Positions 25,668 to 34,024 are shown, counted from the stretch's first letter. The stretch is DNA of 34,437 bases from Candidatus Olsenella stercoravium (GCA_019116265.1 DXBZ01000089.1:1-34437), one strand, 5' to 3'. The notes: generated by a model from the letters alone, not told the origin. Numbers and translations are program-made.

Positions 25668-26465
25668 ATGATTGACAATAGCGATGACGTGATGGATAAC
25701 GGCCCTGAAGTCCCGTCCAAGCGTTCTGCGGAAGACTACGTGAATGCCGCCAATGCTGTGATTGATATTGCCGAGATTGCTGTCTCGTTCATCCCCGGAG
25801 GAAGCGCCGCAGCAACAGTGGCAACTAAGGCTCTCAAGTATGCTCCCAAGGCACGACTTATCATCAACCACCTTCCCGATGTCGCCCCTGTTGCCGGACA
25901 GGTTGCTAGCAAGATTCAGGAGAAGGCTCCTGACGCTCTGGGTGGGCAAGCTGAGAAGCTCTTTGATGTCGCTCGGGGCGCCGCTGCGGCAGTTGGAGAG
26001 AAAGGCCAGGCGGCCGGAGACGCAATCAAGAAGTCATTTGACGCCCGAGCACAGGAGAGGGCGCGTCGCGAGGCCCGTCGTGCTCTGCTGGACGGTGCGG
26101 GCATTCGCATGCCCGTTTCCCAGTTTCTGGAGAATTGGGAAACGCAAGAGAAGCTCGATCAGGTAAACGGTGGGTATCTCGCTTATTGCGGTTGCTATGC
26201 CATTGCGACCTATCCTGCGGTGGTCAAGAAGGACGACTACGGCTCTTTCAGGGACATCTATATCGGCCGCTCCGAGAACATGGGCTCTAGCATTCACGCA
26301 GACATTGTTGGGCTCGGGAACGTGGACGTCTATGCTGACGTGAAGTACAAGCAGCATGTGTACGTTCTGCTTTATCCCTGCGAGCCGGCCAAGCTGGATG
26401 TTCTCGAGTCCTCTCTCATTACCGCGCTGGATGCCGACGCTTCCTATAACGCGCTTAAGAAGTAG
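25668..26465 (+). CDS. Protein with C-terminal GIY-YIG-like domain and Ala/Gly-rich N-terminal region
   Basis: GCYAIATYP...RDIYIGRSENMGSSIHADIVGLGNVDVYADVKYKQHVYVLLYPCE...LESSLITALDADASYN. Confidence 0.6.
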   Translation: MIDNSDDVMDNGPEVPSKRSAEDYVNAANAVIDIAEIAVSFIPGGSAAATVATKALKYAPKARLIINHLPDVAPVAGQVASKIQEKAPDALGGQAEKLFDVARGAAAAVGEKGQAAGDAIKKSFDARAQERARREARRALLDGAGIRMPVSQFLENWETQEKLDQVNGGYLAYCGCYAIATYPAVVKKDDYGSFRDIYIGRSENMGSSIHADIVGLGNVDVYADVKYKQHVYVLLYPCEPAKLDVLESSLITALDADASYNALKK

Positions 26466-26503
26466 AGCTTCGCAGATTGAGGAATGAGGAGGCCCTTAAT
26501 TAA

Positions 26504-26543
26504 TAGTCGGAAAAAATGCCCCAATGACCAACTTTTCCGACTA
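26504..26543. repeat. Inverted repeat upstream of ATPase relic
   Basis: TAGTCGGAAAA ... TTTTCCGACTA, 11-bp perfect arms, 18-nt spacer. Confidence 0.6.
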
Positions 26544-26580
26544 AATGGGGTCACCATCCAACTCCGCGAGGAGGCGCTCA

Positions 26581-26929
26581 TGAGAATCCGGCGCGACAGG
26601 CGTTCCAGCGGCCTTATCGTCCGCATGGGCAACGGTGCAATCAAGGTAATTGCGGGCATCCGAAACTGCGGAAAGCCGCTAACCTTGGCTATCGCCGCTA
26701 CTACATCCAGTCCGCTTTGAGCCTAGACACGGACGAGAAGCGCGAGCAGGAGAAGCGCTCCCTGCGCCTCATTGGTGACAGCTTCAAGAAGATCGTCATC
26801 GTGAACAAGGTGATGAAGCCGTATATGGACGACGACGGCCTTGTCTCCGTCGAAGAATCCATTGGCATTACGCCCCGGACGGCATGGTGGAGAGCATCTT
26901 CTTTGGCACGAGGGGCTACTACAAGTAGC
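26581..26929 (+). pseudogene. Relic of AAA/DUF4143-type ATP-binding protein
   Basis: Frame 1 MRIRRDRRSSGLIVRMGNGAIKVIAGIRNCGKP (Walker A region) then a different frame ANLGYRRYYIQSALSLDTDEKREQEKRSLRLIGDSFKKIVIVNKVMKPYMDDDGLVSV (DUF4143 C-terminus); middle missing. Confidence 0.75.
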
Positions 26930-26996
26930 AAAGATATGCGGAAGTGCGGTTAGCGCAGACGGCAGTGCGCATCCAGAAGGACTCCAGCTCTTGAAA

Positions 26997-27014
26997 ACAG
27001 AACATATGTTCTGT
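26997..27014. promoter_or_regulatory. Perfect 18-bp palindrome upstream of TA pair
   Basis: ACAGAACATATGTTCTGT. Confidence 0.6.
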
Positions 27015-27118
27015 ATAACGTGAGAAACGAGAAAATGCGAGGCCGACGGATTGCCACAAAAAGGCACTTCTTGTCCGACGAACGACTACATATATGTTAT
27101 CATCCGAAAGGAGATGCA

Positions 27119-27472
27119 ATGTATGAAGTGGTCTTCTACGAAAGCGCGAATGGCGAGGCCCCAGTCCAAGAATTCTTGGATAGCCTGCCAATCAAGTTGA
27201 GGGAGAAGACTTTGAGGGGTCTGATGCTTCTTCAGGAGCTTGGTCCCCAGCTTCGCGGTGAGGAGACGGAGCATATTCGAGATGGCCTGTTCGAGCTAAG
27301 AACGAAGTTTGGAAGCGACATCACCCGAATCTTCTACTTTTTCTTTGCCGGACAGAGGATCGTTGTGACAGGTGGGTTCATAAAGAAGAGCCAGAAAACG
27401 CCCCGCCGCGAGATAGAGCGGGCGCTTCGCCGCAAAAGGGACTGGGAGGTGGTTCACCGTGAAGACGCTTAA
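27119..27472 (+). CDS. RelE/HigB-like toxin of type II TA system
   Basis: MYEVVFYESANGEAPVQEFLDSLPIKLREKTLRGLMLLQELGPQLRGEETEHIRDGLFELRTKFGSDITRIFYFF...GFIKKSQKTP. Confidence 0.92.
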   Translation: MYEVVFYESANGEAPVQEFLDSLPIKLREKTLRGLMLLQELGPQLRGEETEHIRDGLFELRTKFGSDITRIFYFFFAGQRIVVTGGFIKKSQKTPRREIERALRRKRDWEVVHREDA

Positions 27473-27767
27473 CGAGTACGTCGAGCGACAGCTCGAGAAC
27501 CCCGAGTTCGCCGAAGCGTGGCGCGAAGGAGAGGGCGAGTACCAGGCTATGCGCGCACTTGTCCTGGCGCGCATCGAGTCGGGCCTCTCGCAGAGGGAGC
27601 TTTCCGACAGGGCGGGTGTTCCTCAGAAGACCATTAGCCTCATTGAGACCGCCGACACCAACACGACCGTCCGGACGCTGTCCAAACTCGCACAGGGGAT
27701 GGGGAAGGTCCTCAGGATTAGCTTCGAGGACCGCAGCCTGGATGAGACTGGGATTCTGGAGGCATAG
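27459..27767 (+). CDS. XRE-family antitoxin (HigA-like)
   Basis: LARIESGLSQRELSDRAGVPQKTISLIETADTNTTVRTLSKLAQGMGKVLRI; overlaps toxin gene by 14 nt. Confidence 0.92.
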   Translation: MKTLNEYVERQLENPEFAEAWREGEGEYQAMRALVLARIESGLSQRELSDRAGVPQKTISLIETADTNTTVRTLSKLAQGMGKVLRISFEDRSLDETGILEA

Positions 27768-27770
27768 GAG

Positions 27771-27796
27771 GTCAAAGGGGGACAGCCCCTTTTGAC
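27771..27796. terminator. Hairpin between convergent genes (GGGACAG-core family)
   Basis: GTCAAAGGGGG-acag-CCCCTTTTGAC, one mismatch. Confidence 0.6.
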
Positions 27797-27802
27797 TGGA
27801 CC

Positions 27803-28381
27803 TCACGCAAATACGAGGACGTACAGCGCCGCGCCAAAGCAGAAGAGGGCTATGGCGGCCAGGATGAACGTCATGAGGCTAGCGCTCCGGCGCACGATGA
27901 AGGTCGCGGGGTGCCGCGGGTCAAGGTAGGCGTGGCACGTCCCGGCCTTTGCCATCCGCCTGGCCCTTCTCGCCCCAATGCTTTGAAGCGACTTTTCGCA
28001 GTAGGCCCTCCCCTGGAACTCGTACGCGCAGATGGGGTAGCGCAGCGACATGACCTGTCCGGTCGGCATCTCCTCGCAGCCGCGATACTCCGCCTCGACC
28101 CTGACCCGGCACACAAAGAGGTCGCGGACGTTGTTGGCGGCGACGCAGCCAAACAGGCTGCCCGTGACGACCAGGACGCAGGCGGCAACGTACTTGTCCG
28201 ACCCCGGGACAAACGCGGCGAGCGCGAACGCAAGAGTGAGCCCTATCGCCACGGTAACGGCACCCGCGAAGATGATCGGGTGGTCGCCCTGGTTTCCCTG
28301 TCGAATGACCGCGATGACCACCACGTCAAAGAAGAGCGCCGCGAAGAAGAAAACCGCCAGCGCGCCCAGATCATAGCCCAT
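27803..28381 (-). CDS. DUF3592-like membrane protein
   Basis: CEEMPTGQVMSLRYPICAYEFQGRAYCEKSLQSIG...AYLDPRHPATFIVRR followed by TM. Confidence 0.65.
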   Translation of the reverse strand: MGYDLGALAVFFFAALFFDVVVIAVIRQGNQGDHPIIFAGAVTVAIGLTLAFALAAFVPGSDKYVAACVLVVTGSLFGCVAANNVRDLFVCRVRVEAEYRGCEEMPTGQVMSLRYPICAYEFQGRAYCEKSLQSIGARRARRMAKAGTCHAYLDPRHPATFIVRRSASLMTFILAAIALFCFGAALYVLVFA

Positions 28382-28408
28382 ATAGTCTCCCCGCCGAGTG
28401 TCCTAGCA

Positions 28409-28435
28409 CGATGAAAAGGGATAGCCTTTTCATCG
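28409..28435. terminator. Hairpin between same-strand genes (GGGAYAG-core family)
   Basis: CGATGAAAAGG-gatag-CCTTTTCATCG, 11-bp perfect arms. Confidence 0.6.
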
Positions 28436-31015
28436 CTAGCAGGTTGCCCCGCCCACGACGGTCTTGCCCAGGATGGCGTCCCTGTCGATGGGCGCCGTCA
28501 GCAGCTTCTCCTGCACGTAGTCAAAGCCGAGGCGCGCCACGGTGTCGGCAAAGCGCTCGCCGCTCTGCCCCTCGTCGCGGAAGAAGAGGATTGCGCGCTC
28601 CACGAGGTCCATGACCTCGTCCTCGCTGGTGAAAATCTTGTCCAGCGCCCGACCATGCGCGACCTTCTTGCCCCAGCGCCCGCCGATGTAGACCTTGTAG
28701 CCGGCCAGTCCCTCGGTCACGGCGCCGAACGGGCACGCGCCCACGCAGCGCCCGCAGTGGTTGCACGCGGAGTCGTCGACGGTGATCTTGCCGTCCGGCC
28801 CGATCTGCGCGTCGCCCATCGGGCACGCCTTCACGACCTGGCAGACCTTGCACGCGCGACACTTCTCGAGGTCGATCTGCGGCACCCGCTGGCCAACGAC
28901 GCCCAGGTCGTTGAGGTCGGGCTTGACGCACATGTTGGGGCAGCCGCCCACGGCGATCTTGAACTTGTGCGGCAGGTCCACGCCGTGGTAGCCCACGTAG
29001 AAGCGCTCGTGCAGCTTCTCGGAAAGGTCAAACGTGTCGATCAGGCCGTACTGGCAGGTGGTGCCCTTGCAGCTCACGACCGGGCGCACCTTGGAGCCGG
29101 TGCCGCCGGCATCCAGGCCGTGGTCCTGCAAAAAGCCGATGCACGCGTCGATGTTGTCGTACGGCACGCCCTGGATCTCCAGCGTGAGGCGCGTGGTCAT
29201 CGTGACCTCGCCGGAGCCAAAGCGCTCGGCCGCCTCGGCCACGGCGCGCTGCTCGTCCACCGTGATCTTGCCGTTGCGCGTGATCACTCGGACGTTGAAG
29301 ACGTCGTCATAGCGCTTGTCCTGCAGGCAGCCCAGGCCCTTGAGGCGCTTGACCTCGGCAGCGGGCAGCTTCTTGCCGGTCGGTCGCGGCACGCGGACCT
29401 CGTTGAACGTCACGCCGCCCTCGAGCACGCGCGTTGCCGTGTAGCCGGCGGCCTTGAGGCGATTCTGCGCGAAGTAGCCGCGCTTGCCCTTGGCGCACAC
29501 CAGCAGGAGCTTCTCGTCCTTCTCGTGACCGGGCAGCCCGTCCGGGCCGATCTTGGTGAGGTCGACCCACTCCGCGCCGGGAATCGTGGGCGCGGGCAGC
29601 ACGTCGATCACGTGGTAGTCTGCGGCGGCGCCGGCGGCGTACTCGGCCGGAGTGAAGCTCTCGAGCTCGCCCGCAAGCTTGTTCTCCAGGATGTAGGCCG
29701 TCGTGACCAGCGGGTGAATGGCTGTCGAGAAGGGCGGTGCGTAGGAGAGGTCCATCAAGTCCAGGTCCTCCACGCGCGCCTTCTGGTAGAGAGCCGTCAC
29801 CACGACGTCGGTGACCTTGTCCACGGCTCCGGCGCCGAGCACCTGCACGCCGAGCAGTCGGTGCGAGTTGCGGTCCGCGACGAGCTTCACGAGGAAGCTC
29901 GACGACCCGGGGTAGTAGTGGGCCTTGTCGTCCACCACGGAGACCGCGCCCACCGGGTCAAAGCCTGCCTCGCGCGCCGCCGTCTCGGTGAGGCCGGTGC
30001 GCCCGCCGTTCAGCGTGGGCAGCAGGCGCACCACGCCGGTGCCGAGCGCGCCGGGGTAGGGGGTCGGCGTGCCCGTGAGCGTGCGGGCGATCGCACGGCC
30101 GGCGATGTTGGCCGTCGAGCCCATGGCACTCCACATCGGCTTGCCGGTGATGGCGTTCGTGACCTCGGCGCAGTCGCCGGCGGCGTAGACGTCCGGCACG
30201 TTGGTGGCGCCGAGCTCGTCCACGACCACGCAGCCACGGTCCAGCTCCACGCCGGAGCCCTCGAGCCACGCCGTGTTGGGCCGAATGCCAATGGAGAGAA
30301 TCACGAGGTCCGCCGGCAGCGTCCCCGCGCCGGTCTCCACACCCTCGACCTGGGCGCCGCCCTTGATGCTCACGAGCGGGCACGACGTCATGACGCGCAC
30401 GCCGGCGGCCTTGAGCTGGCGCTGCGCGAAGCCGGCCATCTCGGGGTCAAAGACGTTGGGCAGGATCTGCGGCATCGCGTCGATCACGGTGACGGAGAGG
30501 CCACGCGCGAGCAGGTTCTCGGCGACTTCCAGGCCGATGAAGCCAGCGCCCACCACCACGGCGCGGCGCGCCCCGGCGTCGACGCGGTTGCGGGTGGCCT
30601 CGGCGTCGTCGGGCGTGCGCACAGTGAAGACGCCGGGCAGGTCGGTGCCGGGGATGCTTGCGGGCACGAGCGGCGACGCGCCGGTAGCGATGACCAGCTT
30701 GTCGTACTTCTCGCCATGCTCCGAGCCGTCCTTCTCGCACACCGTGACCTCGTGGCCGGCCGCGTTGAGCGCCACGGCCTCCACGCCTGTGCGCACCTCC
30801 ACGCCGGTGAGGCCCTCGTAGGCGGCCGGCGTGTTGACGATGAGCTCGCCGCGCGTCTGGATGTCGCCGCCGATGTAGTAGGGCAGGCCGCAGCCGGCGT
30901 AGCTGATGTCCTCGCTCTTGGTCACAACGACGACCTCGGCCGAGCGGTCGCACCGCTTGAGCTTGGCTGCGACCTTGGTTCCAGCGGCCACGCCGCCGAC
31001 GATCAGGTACCTCAT
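28436..31015 (-). CDS. CoA-disulfide reductase-like FAD oxidoreductase fused to rhodanese-like, siroheme/4Fe-4S reductase-like and ferredoxin domains
   Basis: MRYLIVGGVAAGTKVAAKLKR; ISYAGCGLPYYIGGDI; LLLVCAKGKRGYFAQNRLKAAGY; SCKGTTCQYGL...GGCPNMCVKPD; CRACKVCQVVKACP and CNHCGRCVGACP. Confidence 0.9.
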   Translation of the reverse strand: MRYLIVGGVAAGTKVAAKLKRCDRSAEVVVVTKSEDISYAGCGLPYYIGGDIQTRGELIVNTPAAYEGLTGVEVRTGVEAVALNAAGHEVTVCEKDGSEHGEKYDKLVIATGASPLVPASIPGTDLPGVFTVRTPDDAEATRNRVDAGARRAVVVGAGFIGLEVAENLLARGLSVTVIDAMPQILPNVFDPEMAGFAQRQLKAAGVRVMTSCPLVSIKGGAQVEGVETGAGTLPADLVILSIGIRPNTAWLEGSGVELDRGCVVVDELGATNVPDVYAAGDCAEVTNAITGKPMWSAMGSTANIAGRAIARTLTGTPTPYPGALGTGVVRLLPTLNGGRTGLTETAAREAGFDPVGAVSVVDDKAHYYPGSSSFLVKLVADRNSHRLLGVQVLGAGAVDKVTDVVVTALYQKARVEDLDLMDLSYAPPFSTAIHPLVTTAYILENKLAGELESFTPAEYAAGAAADYHVIDVLPAPTIPGAEWVDLTKIGPDGLPGHEKDEKLLLVCAKGKRGYFAQNRLKAAGYTATRVLEGGVTFNEVRVPRPTGKKLPAAEVKRLKGLGCLQDKRYDDVFNVRVITRNGKITVDEQRAVAEAAERFGSGEVTMTTRLTLEIQGVPYDNIDACIGFLQDHGLDAGGTGSKVRPVVSCKGTTCQYGLIDTFDLSEKLHERFYVGYHGVDLPHKFKIAVGGCPNMCVKPDLNDLGVVGQRVPQIDLEKCRACKVCQVVKACPMGDAQIGPDGKITVDDSACNHCGRCVGACPFGAVTEGLAGYKVYIGGRWGKKVAHGRALDKIFTSEDEVMDLVERAILFFRDEGQSGERFADTVARLGFDYVQEKLLTAPIDRDAILGKTVVGGATC

Positions 31016-31117
31016 GGCGTTCCTCTCCTCTGTGCCGTCTCGCGCGGCACCTGTTGGCATCCATAGTATTCCTTTGCTGGCCTATCATGGATATGACGAG
31101 AAGAACGAGGGGGTCTC

Positions 31118-31918
31118 ATGCCTAAAACGGCGGTATTCAGCGACATCGACGGCACGCTGCTCAACTCCGCGCATCAGGTCACGCCGCGCACACGGGCGGC
31201 GATTGAGGCGGTGCAGCGCGCCGGCGTGCCCTTTGTGATCGTGACGGCGCGGGGCATCTCCGGGACGTATCCCCTGCTCGAGCAGCAGAACATCACCTGT
31301 ACGGTGGTCACCTACAGCGGCGGCGTCATCCTCGACGAGGACCGCAAGGTCATCCACCACCACGGTCTCACGCGCGCCCAGGCGCGGGAGGTCGTTGACT
31401 TTGCCGAGGCCGAGCGCCTGCCCATGACCTGGAGCGCCTACTCCTTCGAGGACTGGGTTGCGCCCGATGCGAGCGACCCGCGCCTCGTCGCGGAGGAGCG
31501 CATCGTCATGGCCAGGGCGCGCGAGGGCACCATCGACTCGATTGAGCGCGACGAGGTGCAGAAGATTCTCTGCCTCTGCACGAAGGGGGAGACCGCCGAG
31601 GTGGAGCGCCGCCTCAAGGAGCGCTTCCCCGAGTTTGCCATCGCGGTTTCGTCCGAGACGCTCATTGAGGTCATGCCCGCCGGCTCGAGCAAGGCTAGTG
31701 CCGTGCGCACCCTCTGTGACCTTTGGGGCTTGGACCCCGTCGACGTGATTGCGTTTGGTGACAACTACAATGACCTGCCCATGCTCGAGGCGGTGGGTCG
31801 AGGCTATCTCATGGGTAACGCGCCTGCGGAGCTGCTCGCCGGCGCGCGGCTCGTTGCGCCCCCAAATGACGAAGACGGCGTGGCGAGGGCGCTCAAGGAT
31901 CTGGGCCTTCTCGCGTAG
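31118..31918 (+). CDS. Cof-type HAD-IIB family hydrolase
   Basis: KTAVFSDIDGTLLNSAHQVTPRTRAAIEAVQRAGVPFVIVTARG...VIAFGDNYNDLPMLEAVGRGYLMGNAP. Confidence 0.93.
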   Translation: MPKTAVFSDIDGTLLNSAHQVTPRTRAAIEAVQRAGVPFVIVTARGISGTYPLLEQQNITCTVVTYSGGVILDEDRKVIHHHGLTRAQAREVVDFAEAERLPMTWSAYSFEDWVAPDASDPRLVAEERIVMARAREGTIDSIERDEVQKILCLCTKGETAEVERRLKERFPEFAIAVSSETLIEVMPAGSSKASAVRTLCDLWGLDPVDVIAFGDNYNDLPMLEAVGRGYLMGNAPAELLAGARLVAPPNDEDGVARALKDLGLLA

Positions 31919-31933
31919 GAACGGCCTGCTGAC

Positions 31934-32161
31934 TGCAAAAACGTCGCTCGTGATGGAAAAATCGAATTTCCAATACAAAAGCCTCGCTCGTGATGGAGAA
32001 ATTTGGCCCTTTACGAGGAGAAGGTTAATAGTCTTATAATCCCAACTGGGGTTTTCGGAGGGGCGGTCTGTGTCCGGCTTCTTTGGGCTCATTTTTCTCT
32101 ATCACGAATCGAGTTTTTGCAGACAAGTTCGGCGTTTTCCATCACGAGCGACGTTTTTGCA
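31934..32161. repeat. Compound nested inverted-repeat element
   Basis: TGCAAAAACGTCGCTCGTGATGGAAAA (31934-31960) and exact reverse complement (32135-32161), with diverged inner copies near 31974 and 32085-32121. Confidence 0.85.
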
Positions 32162-32247
32162 CTCAGGCCGGGCCGGAGGGGCCTCCTTGTGCAAAAATGA
32201 CGGCGTCTAGCAACGCGGGCGCGCGGCGCCTGACGAGAGGAGAGCTC

Positions 32248-32610
32248 ATGAAGGTTGCCATCCCGACCCTGGGCAAGGGCGGACTGGACTGCGAGCGGTC
32301 CGGCCACTTTGGCCACTGTGACTGCTTCACCGTCGTCGACGTGGAGAACGGCGAGGTCGGCGCCGTGAGCATCATCGACAACCCGCCCCACGAGGAGGGC
32401 GGCTGCATGCGCCCCGTGGCCCTGCTCGCCCAGAACGGCATCGACGCGATCGTGGCCGCCGGCATGGGCATGCGCCCGATGATGGGCTTTGCCCAGGCGG
32501 GCATCACCGTCTACTTTGAGAACCAGACCCCGGGCGTCGGTGACGTCGCGCAGATGGCCGCTGCCGGCACGCTTCCCGTCATGGGCGAAGAGCACGCCTG
32601 CCACCACTGA
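32248..32610 (+). CDS. NifX/NafY-type dinitrogenase iron-molybdenum cofactor biosynthesis-like protein
   Basis: MKVAIPTLGKGGLDCERSGHFGHCDCFTVVDVENGEV...GIDAIVAAGMGMRPMMGFAQAGITVY. Confidence 0.9.
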   Translation: MKVAIPTLGKGGLDCERSGHFGHCDCFTVVDVENGEVGAVSIIDNPPHEEGGCMRPVALLAQNGIDAIVAAGMGMRPMMGFAQAGITVYFENQTPGVGDVAQMAAAGTLPVMGEEHACHH

Positions 32611-32640
32611 TTCAAAAGGGGACAGACCCCTTTTGAATCA
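32608..32640. repeat. Palindromic element, family C copy 1
   Basis: TGATTCAAAAGGGG-acaga-CCCCTTTTGAATCA, 14-bp perfect arms; begins at the NifX-like stop codon. Confidence 0.8.
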
Positions 32641-32656
32641 TTTCGGAGGTCGGAAG

Positions 32657-33364
32657 ATGGACGCGCTGGTCATAGCCGGCTGCCTCTCCGGCGAGGAGGG
32701 GGACGCGGGCGTCGCCGCGCTCGTGCGCGAGCTCGCGGCCGCCGTGGACGCAAGCGTCATGATGCGCGCCCGCACGGGCGGTCGCCCCATGGGCGTGTCG
32801 CTTCCGGAGGCGCTTGCCGATCTGCGGGCACGTGGTGCACGGCGTGTCCTTGTCGCAACGACGCACGTCGTTGACGGAAGGCTTCAGCGCGAGGCTGCGG
32901 CAGCGGTCCGTGCGGCGGCCCCCGGCTTTGAGAAGATTCGGCTCGCGCCCCCGCTGCTGGCGTGCGAGGAGGACTTCGCCGCAGTCGCCGTTGCCCTCGA
33001 CGAGGCGCTGCCCGCGCGCCCTGACTGCGCCGTCGCGTTCGCGGGCCATCGCGGTCCGGAGTGCGAGGCGGCGTTCGCGCAGCTCGAGGGCGCGTTGCGT
33101 GCCCGCGGTCGCAACGACGCCCTCGTAGACTCGCCGGGCCGCCTCCCCGCGCGCCTGCGTTGCCGCCCCGAGCGCGAGACCCTCCTCGCTCCGCTCCTCA
33201 TGTCGCTCGGCCACCACGCTCGCCATGACGTGCTGGAAGAGCTCGCCCAGCGCCTCTCTGCCCAGACTTGGCCGCACTCCCTCGCCGAGCTCCCCGCCGT
33301 CCGTGCCCTCGTCGTCGACCATGCCTGTGTGACAATGATTCAAAAGGGGACTGTCCCCTCTTGA
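32657..33364 (+). CDS. CbiK-like sirohydrochlorin cobaltochelatase/ferrochelatase
   Basis: ARRVLVATTHVVDGRLQREA, IRLAPPLLACEEDFAAV, AFAGHRGPECEAAF, APLLMSLGHHARHDV. Confidence 0.75.
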   Translation: MDALVIAGCLSGEEGDAGVAALVRELAAAVDASVMMRARTGGRPMGVSLPEALADLRARGARRVLVATTHVVDGRLQREAAAAVRAAAPGFEKIRLAPPLLACEEDFAAVAVALDEALPARPDCAVAFAGHRGPECEAAFAQLEGALRARGRNDALVDSPGRLPARLRCRPERETLLAPLLMSLGHHARHDVLEELAQRLSAQTWPHSLAELPAVRALVVDHACVTMIQKGTVPS

Positions 33365-33371
33365 ATCATTG
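33333..33371. repeat. Palindromic element, family C copy 2
   Basis: CAATGATTCAAAAGGGGA-ctg-TCCCCTCTTGAATCATTG, 18-bp arms, one mismatch; contains the CbiK-like stop codon. Confidence 0.8.
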
Positions 33372-33383
33372 AAAGGAGCTCCC

Positions 33384-33923
33384 ATGAAGCTCGTCATCGC
33401 CTCCGACATCCACGGCGCCGCCGACGCCTGCGCGCGCCTCATGTCCGCCGTCGAGGCGGAGTCCCCCGACCGAATCGTCCTCCTTGGTGACCTGCTCTAC
33501 CACGGTCCGCGCAACGACCTTCCCGCCGATTACGCCCCCAAGCGCGTCATCGAGATGCTCAACTCCGTGGCCGATCGCGTGATCGCCGTCCGCGGCAACT
33601 GCGAGGCCGAGGTCGACCAGATGGTCCTCGGCTTCCCCTGTATGGCGGACCACAACGTCCTGCTCGACCCCGCCGCCGGCACGACGCTCTTCCTCACCCA
33701 CGGCCACGTCTGGGGCCCCGGCTACCACAACAGCGTGGACGCCTGGCCCGCACTGCCGCCCAGCTCGGCTCTGGTCTACGGCCACACCCACATCAAGGTG
33801 AGCGAGAAGAACGCGGTGCATGACGCGTGGGTCTTCAATCCCGGCTCGGTGGGCATCCCCAAGGACGGCTCGGCCAGCTATGGCGTCTACGAGGACGGGC
33901 GCTTTGAGCATCGGCTGCTGTAG
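33384..33923 (+). CDS. YfcE-type metallophosphodiesterase
   Basis: MKLVIASDIHG, VLLGDLLYHGPRN, AVRGNCEAEVD, LTHGHVWGP, VYGHTHI, FNPGSVGIPK; AAAGGAG RBS. Confidence 0.92.
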   Translation: MKLVIASDIHGAADACARLMSAVEAESPDRIVLLGDLLYHGPRNDLPADYAPKRVIEMLNSVADRVIAVRGNCEAEVDQMVLGFPCMADHNVLLDPAAGTTLFLTHGHVWGPGYHNSVDAWPALPPSSALVYGHTHIKVSEKNAVHDAWVFNPGSVGIPKDGSASYGVYEDGRFEHRLL

Positions 33924-34024
33924 CGCGGCGCCCCCGGCCTGAACGCTCCCTAAAATGTGCGCTTCAAAAAATCTCATGTGTAGAGACTTAGATTATGTAT
34001 AGAATCGTCACGCACAGGGGATAA

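Noticed and set aside
28655-31066. 803-aa plus-strand ORF opposite the redox fusion gene
   Set aside because: Same antisense high-GC artefact; no recognisable domain.
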